From the NCBI RefSeq assembly GCF_048595595.1, contig NZ_CP184347.1: a stretch of 64,000 nt of DNA. The stretch is one strand, 5' to 3'. This document shows positions 61,822 to 64,000 of the stretch, piece after piece. The translations under genes and the position numbers were made by a program. Numbering within the stretch: position 1 is the stretch's first letter; every line of letters begins with the position of its first letter. This DNA comes from Bacteroides pyogenes_A. GTDB lineage: Bacteria > Bacteroidota > Bacteroidia > Bacteroidales > Bacteroidaceae. The notes below the pieces were generated by a model. The model saw nothing but the letters and a program-made list of their open reading frames with translations, ran no database searches and was not told where the DNA came from.

Positions 61822-63192
61822 ATGAGTGACAAGAAAAAAAGGTATATTCTGCCTGAAGAAGAAATTCCGCATTACTGGTATAATATACAAGCCGACATGG
61901 TAAACAAGCCGATGCCTCCGTTGCATCCGACAACCAAACAACCGTTGAAGGCTGAAGATATGTATCCCATCTTCGCCGAAGAGCTGTGCCGTCAGGAACT
62001 AAATCAGACTGATGCCTGGATTGAAATTCCTGAAGAAGTGCGTGAAATGTACAAATATTATCGCAGCACCCCACTCGTACGTGCTTATGGATTGGAAAAA
62101 GCACTTGGCACTCCTGCACATATCTATTTTAAAAATGAAAGTGTCAGCCCCATCGGTTCACACAAACTGAACTCGGCATTGGCACAGGCTTATTACTGCA
62201 AACAAGAAGGGGTGACGAACATCACCACCGAAACAGGAGCCGGACAATGGGGAGCCGCCCTCTCCTATGCGGCTAAAGTATTCGGTTTGGAAGCAGCCGT
62301 TTACCAAGTAAAAATCAGTTATGAGCAAAAACCCTACCGCCGCAGCATCATGCAAACTTTCGGAGCACAAGTCACTCCGTCGCCTTCCATGTCTACACGC
62401 GCGGGCAAAAACATTCTGACTGCTCATCCCAATTATCAAGGGTCACTGGGAACAGCTATCTCGGAAGCCATCGAATTGGCACGTGTCACTCCCAATTGCA
62501 AATACACACTGGGATCGGTACTCAGCCACGTTACCCTGCATCAAACAGTAATCGGCTTGGAAGCCGAAAAACAAATGGAGATGGCAGGTGAATATCCGGA
62601 TATGGTGATCGGATGTTTCGGCGGCGGTTCAAACTTTGGCGGAATCTCTTTCCCTTTCATGAGACACAACATCCTGAACGGCAAAAAGACCCGATTCATC
62701 GCAGCAGAACCTGCTTCCTGCCCTAAACTGACAAGAGGAAAATTCCAATACGATTTCGGTGATGAAGCCGGATATACTCCTTTACTTCCGATGTTCACAT
62801 TGGGACATAACTTCTCTCCGGCTCATGTTCATGCCGGTGGTCTCCGTTATCACGGCGCAGGCGTTATTGTTTCTCAATTGCTGAAAGACGGTCTGATGGA
62901 AGCTACCGATATTCCTCAATTGGAATCATTCGAAGCCGGATACCTGTTTGCCCAGATGGAAGGAATTATTCCGGCTCCGGAATCTTGCCACGCCATTGCA
63001 TCCGCCATCCGCGAAGCAAACAAATGCAAAGAAACGGGAGAAGAAAAAGTCATCCTTTTCAATCTCTCCGGACACGGGCTTATCGACATGGCTTCTTACG
63101 ACAAATATCTCTCGGGCGATCTGATCAATTACTCACTTTCTGATGAAGACATACAAAAGAGTCTGAATCAGATAGGCGACTTATCCAAATAA
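61822..63192 (+). CDS. trpB: Tryptophan synthase beta-like protein (TrpB2 type)
   Basis: 456 residues, longer than TrpB1 (about 400) and typical of TrpB2. The PLP lysine is in GSHKLNSALAQA near residue 115, the phosphate-binding loop is CFGGGSNFGG near 269, and the substrate loop is TETGAGQWG. There is no trpA or other trp gene nearby, so it is probably a stand-alone enzyme that condenses indole with serine. Its position near a serine ammonia-lyase is noted without further claim. Confidence 0.9.
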   Translation: MSDKKKRYILPEEEIPHYWYNIQADMVNKPMPPLHPTTKQPLKAEDMYPIFAEELCRQELNQTDAWIEIPEEVREMYKYYRSTPLVRAYGLEKALGTPAHIYFKNESVSPIGSHKLNSALAQAYYCKQEGVTNITTETGAGQWGAALSYAAKVFGLEAAVYQVKISYEQKPYRRSIMQTFGAQVTPSPSMSTRAGKNILTAHPNYQGSLGTAISEAIELARVTPNCKYTLGSVLSHVTLHQTVIGLEAEKQMEMAGEYPDMVIGCFGGGSNFGGISFPFMRHNILNGKKTRFIAAEPASCPKLTRGKFQYDFGDEAGYTPLLPMFTLGHNFSPAHVHAGGLRYHGAGVIVSQLLKDGLMEATDIPQLESFEAGYLFAQMEGIIPAPESCHAIASAIREANKCKETGEEKVILFNLSGHGLIDMASYDKYLSGDLINYSLSDEDIQKSLNQIGDLSK

Positions 63193-63244
63193 GAAAAACA
63201 TACAGTTTTTCATTCTATATCACCGGGTATTAAAAAGATATGAT

Positions 63245-63252
63245 TATCTTTG
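63245..63252 (+). promoter_or_regulatory. -7 promoter element of the hybrid sensor gene
   Basis: TATCTTTG matches TAnnTTTG, 30 bases before the ATG at 63283. Confidence 0.6.
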
Positions 63253-63282
63253 AGGCAAATTTAATTGTTTAGAACTTAATTA

Positions 63283-64000
63283 ATGTCCAGCCTCAAAGAT
63301 ATCATTTTCTACCTGCTCTTCTTATGTGTCGGAGCAAATTTTACTTTTGCCGCTTCGGATCAGATTACTTTTTCTCATATATCGATTAACGAAGGACTGT
63401 CGCAAAGTACAGTGTTCTCGATAGACCAAGACAAGCGAGGCAACATGTGGTTTGCCACATACGACGGAGTAAACAAATACGACGGCTATGCCTTTACTGT
63501 ATACCGACATGATGAATCGAATCCCAACAGCATACCAAACGATATCTCAAGAATAGTCAAAGCAGACAGTCGGGGACGTATCTGGATAGGAACACGCGAC
63601 GGTTTATCATGTTATGACGAAGAAAAAGATCAATTTAAGAACTTCTTTTATCAGAAAAAGAGCGGACACATTTCCGTCAACGCCATTGCTGAAATCACTC
63701 CCGACCAACTGCTTATCAACACTTCCGAAGGGCTTACTCTTTTCGATGTAAAATCATCTGTATTCACCGCAGCCCCACTTAACCGACAAATGCGTGAATT
63801 ACCCGTTTCCACCTTGTACAGATCGGGAAACCACATTTATATCGGAACCTTCAATAAAGGACTTTTCTGCTATTCCGTGTCGGAACGTACTCTTCAGAAA
63901 GTAACCCCAGCACTCGACGACAAACAGATTCAAGCTGTACTACAGCAATCTCCTACACAAGTATGGGTCGCCACCGAAGGACATGGACTTTTTCTCATCA
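63283..64000 (+). CDS. Hybrid two-component system sensor, N-terminal part (runs off the window)
   Basis: 239 residues are visible. After a signal peptide (FYLLFLCVGANFTFA) there are Reg_prop beta-propeller repeats: HISINEGLSQSTVFSIDQDKRGNMWFATYDGVNKYDG, then GRIWIGTRDGLSCYD, SEGLTLFDV and HIYIGTFNKGLFCY. This is the periplasmic sensor of Bacteroides hybrid two-component proteins, which usually detect oligosaccharides and control a polysaccharide-utilisation locus. The kinase, receiver and AraC-type DNA-binding parts would be to the right of the window. Confidence 0.88.
   Translation, partial: MSSLKDIIFYLLFLCVGANFTFAASDQITFSHISINEGLSQSTVFSIDQDKRGNMWFATYDGVNKYDGYAFTVYRHDESNPNSIPNDISRIVKADSRGRIWIGTRDGLSCYDEEKDQFKNFFYQKKSGHISVNAIAEITPDQLLINTSEGLTLFDVKSSVFTAAPLNRQMRELPVSTLYRSGNHIYIGTFNKGLFCYSVSERTLQKVTPALDDKQIQAVLQQSPTQVWVATEGHGLFLI

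Noticed and set aside
1..64000. CRISPR array
   Set aside because: No run of regularly spaced identical repeats with unique spacers was seen; the 23-bp tandem repeats at 23655 have no spacers.

Overview
The window reads as Bacteroides (or a close Bacteroidales relative). Promoters carry the TAnnTTTG -7 element rather than sigma70 boxes. The chromosomal genes at the right (mutS2, corA, sdaA, a lipoprotein, a trpB paralogue and the start of a hybrid two-component sensor) are typical of that group, and the mobile part has the CTnDOT-type rteC / mobABC / traA-Q layout.

Positions 1 to about 55.7 kb are one large integrative conjugative element (ICE) whose left end lies outside the window. From left to right its backbone holds: the end of an RteC-family regulator; two small excisionase-like DNA-binding proteins flanking a primase-helicase; a reductase-like gene; a leftward operon (DUF3945 protein, small membrane protein, topoisomerase III); a DUF6088 gene; a mobC-mobB-mobA mobilisation operon (leftward); a probable oriT region; a traA-to-traQ mating-pore operon (rightward, 16.8-28.0 kb); ardA; a conserved non-coding block; and an ORF6N regulator. 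AT-rich cargo sits in two places: a methyltransferase plus nuclease pair (8.8-12.5 kb) and a pair of HEPN/DUF4145-like genes (28.1-29.5 kb). The ICE integrase should lie at the right end, next to a tRNA-Ser(UGA) gene.

That integrase gene is cut in two. Its first 1.04 kb is at 54424-55460 and its last 0.2 kb at 31993-32199, both on the minus strand. Between them sits a second element of about 22.2 kb, bounded by an 8-bp direct repeat (GCAAGATG). Removing it with one repeat copy restores an in-frame gene of exactly 412 codons. The inner element is a decayed ICE of the same superfamily: two tyrosine recombinases, a RhuM-like protein, an outer-membrane/serine-hydrolase/histidine-kinase/LytTR cluster, and remnants of rteC, mobA, oriT and a DUF3408 tra gene, but no relaxase or mating pore. 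It also carries two independent copies of an IS982-family insertion sequence, an IS30-family element and a 270-bp MITE-like element.

The inner element's most striking cargo is a tightly packed four-gene rightward operon (44.4-51.1 kb). It holds a Gabija pair (gajA OLD-family ATPase/Toprim nuclease and gajB UvrD-like helicase), followed by two proteins I do not recognise. One ends in an Rx4H HEPN-like motif. The other has a D-x14-QxK nuclease-like motif. This extended Gabija operon and the reversible-looking integrase interruption are the two best candidates for undescribed biology here.
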